Positions 5,546-6,434 of a stretch of DNA of 6,434 bases are shown one piece after another. Within the stretch, counting starts at the first letter, position 1. The number at the start of each line of letters is the position of its first letter. The notes under the pieces were generated by a model. That model was given only the letters and a program-made list of their open reading frames with translations, had not been told where the DNA came from and made no database searches. A program made the translations under genes and the position numbers. Origin of the DNA: Promethearchaeota archaeon. GTDB taxonomy: Archaea > Asgardarchaeota > Lokiarchaeia > Sigyniarchaeales > SOKP01. Where the stretch lies: the NCBI GenBank assembly GCA_019058135.1, contig JAHLWE010000089.1:1-6434 (forward strand), written 5' to 3'.

Positions 5546-6403
5546 TTAAAATTCTTTAAATAAATTTCTGACTTTTAAGAATGAGTTAATAAGTGATATA
5601 AATCGAATTGGATTTAGAACAAAAGAAAGTCCACGTGTTTTTATAATTCGGGAGGCCAACCCTTTCCAATTATTGAAATGCTTTAACTTTCTAAAAGAGT
5701 AATGTAATAGATCATACAAATTTCTTGGACTTAATTGATATGTTTTGATAACAGGGTCAAATACCGTATATTTCGACCAATCTTTAGTGATAACTAAATT
5801 TTTTGCTTCTAGGTCCTTCAAAGTTTCGCATCCGGGAAATGGTGTTAATAAACAATAACTAACTATATCCACATCGACATTTTTCATGAATTGAATTTCT
5901 TTTTTAATATCCATTTCAGTTGCGTTCAAATCAACCCCAATTATTAAGTTTCCGATAACAATAATATCATTTTCATGTAAAATTTCTAAAGCTTTTAAGA
6001 CTTGAGAGAAATTAAATCCTTTTCTTACTTCTTTTAATGTTTCTTCATTTATGCTCTCAATTCCAATAAAAACAACCCAAAATCCAGCTTCTGCCATTTT
6101 CTTTACCATATGAGGTGATTTCACTATAGAATCTACTCTAATTTGTGCAAAAAATTTAAAATCACTAATTTCCTTATTTCTTTTACATTCAATAATTCTT
6201 TCACATAATCTTTCAATTCTTTTGGTATTGGCGGTTAAATTATCATCCACAAAGAAAATATCAGAAATTTTTCTGTTGTGCGATATTATTTTCAACTCTG
6301 TAATTATTTTCTCAATTGGTCGTGGGCGCCATAATCCATTATTAAAAATATGAGTGGTGCAAAACATGCATGTATAAGTGCATCCTCTTGAAGTTTTAAT
6401 CGT
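5546..6403 (-). CDS. Radical SAM domain protein of the B12-binding class, broken by an in-frame stop just upstream
   Basis: The minus-strand frame after the TAA at 6406-6404 reads TIKTSRGCTYTCMFC, containing the C-x3-C-x2-C radical SAM cluster motif (codons at 6382-6380, 6370-6368 and 6361-6359 on the minus strand). It continues with IFFVDDNLTAN, AQIRVDSIV, WVVFIGIES, IVIGNLIIGVD and YCLLTPFPGCETL, then a hydrophobic-basic C-terminus. This order is typical of radical SAM enzymes that carry an N-terminal cobalamin-binding domain, which methylate or rearrange lipids and cofactors. The substrate is unknown. No ATG, GTG or TTG lies between the stop and the first cysteine. The first usable ATG (6367) comes after two of the three ligands and would give a 273-residue protein unable to bind the cluster. 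The gene is therefore probably a nonsense-interrupted fragment, or the stop is a sequencing error. A non-standard start such as the ATT codon at 6400-6398 is less likely. Confidence 0.75.
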   Translation of the reverse strand, partial: TIKTSRGCTYTCMFCTTHIFNNGLWRPRPIEKIITELKIISHNRKISDIFFVDDNLTANTKRIERLCERIIECKRNKEISDFKFFAQIRVDSIVKSPHMVKKMAEAGFWVVFIGIESINEETLKEVRKGFNFSQVLKALEILHENDIIVIGNLIIGVDLNATEMDIKKEIQFMKNVDVDIVSYCLLTPFPGCETLKDLEAKNLVITKDWSKYTVFDPVIKTYQLSPRNLYDLLHYSFRKLKHFNNWKGLASRIIKTRGLSFVLNPIRFISLINSFLKVRNLFKEF

Positions 6404-6434
6404 TTACAACCTCACTGTAATCATCCTATACTTG
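6404..6434 (-). pseudogene. In-frame TAA and upstream remnant of the same radical SAM gene
   Basis: Upstream of the TAA at 6406-6404, the same minus-strand frame stays open to the window edge as KYRMITVRL. The other two minus frames have stops within this stretch (TAG and TGA), so a frameshift is not needed to explain the break. Upstream sequence leading directly into T-I-K-T-S-R-G-C is what an intact family member would look like, so one base change creating TAA is the simplest explanation. The rest of the N-terminal domain, if it exists, lies outside the window. Confidence 0.5.

Noticed and set aside
1..6434. CRISPR array, insertion sequence or integration site at the tRNA
   Set aside because: No spaced direct repeats, transposase or integrase reading frame, or duplicated tRNA 3' end was seen in the window.

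Overview
The window is AT-rich and reads as archaeal, probably from an anaerobic archaeon. The support is a tungsten-type aldehyde:ferredoxin oxidoreductase (AOR) grouped with MoaD-like proteins, a tRNA-Leu carrying a non-canonical intron-like insertion, terminators that are plain T-tracts, and TATA-like boxes in the gaps. The gene content and base composition would fit an Asgard (Lokiarchaeia-like) genome. That placement is an inference and nothing here proves it.

Layout, left to right. Positions 1-427 (minus) hold the N-terminal 142 codons of a DUF1847 cysteine-rich protein that runs off the left edge. A perfect 13-bp inverted repeat with poly-T (552-590) separates it from a compact minus-strand operon, transcribed AOR (1148-2884), then a MoaD-like protein without the terminal Gly-Gly (841-1134), then a MoaD/ThiS-like protein with Gly-Gly-Gly (609-848). 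The last two genes overlap by 8 bases. Upstream lies a PAP2-type membrane phosphatase (3035-3643, minus). It is divergent from a classical thiolase (3839-5158, plus). Next is a minus-strand tRNA-Leu(UAA) at 5237-5354 with about 33-34 extra bases in its D-arm. The right end is a radical SAM protein of the B12-binding class (minus). Its three cluster cysteines are intact, but a TAA stop sits in frame seven codons before the first of them.

Functional reading. The three-gene operon is the clearest unit. The AOR should oxidise an aldehyde or a related substrate on a tungsten (or molybdenum) bis-pterin centre and reduce ferredoxin. The Gly-Gly MoaD-like protein could supply sulfur for pterin synthesis or be a dedicated partner of this enzyme. 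The tail-modified paralogue cannot carry the usual C-terminal thiocarboxylate and may have a structural role. The thiolase would condense or cleave acyl-CoA; no DUF35/OB-fold partner gene is visible beside it. The PAP2 protein and the thiolase show no obvious link to the operon.

The points most worth a second look are the D-arm insertion in tRNA-Leu, the in-frame stop before the radical SAM motif, and the pairing of Gly-Gly and non-Gly-Gly MoaD-like proteins behind one AOR. I did not find a CRISPR array, a mobile element or an obvious new defence system.
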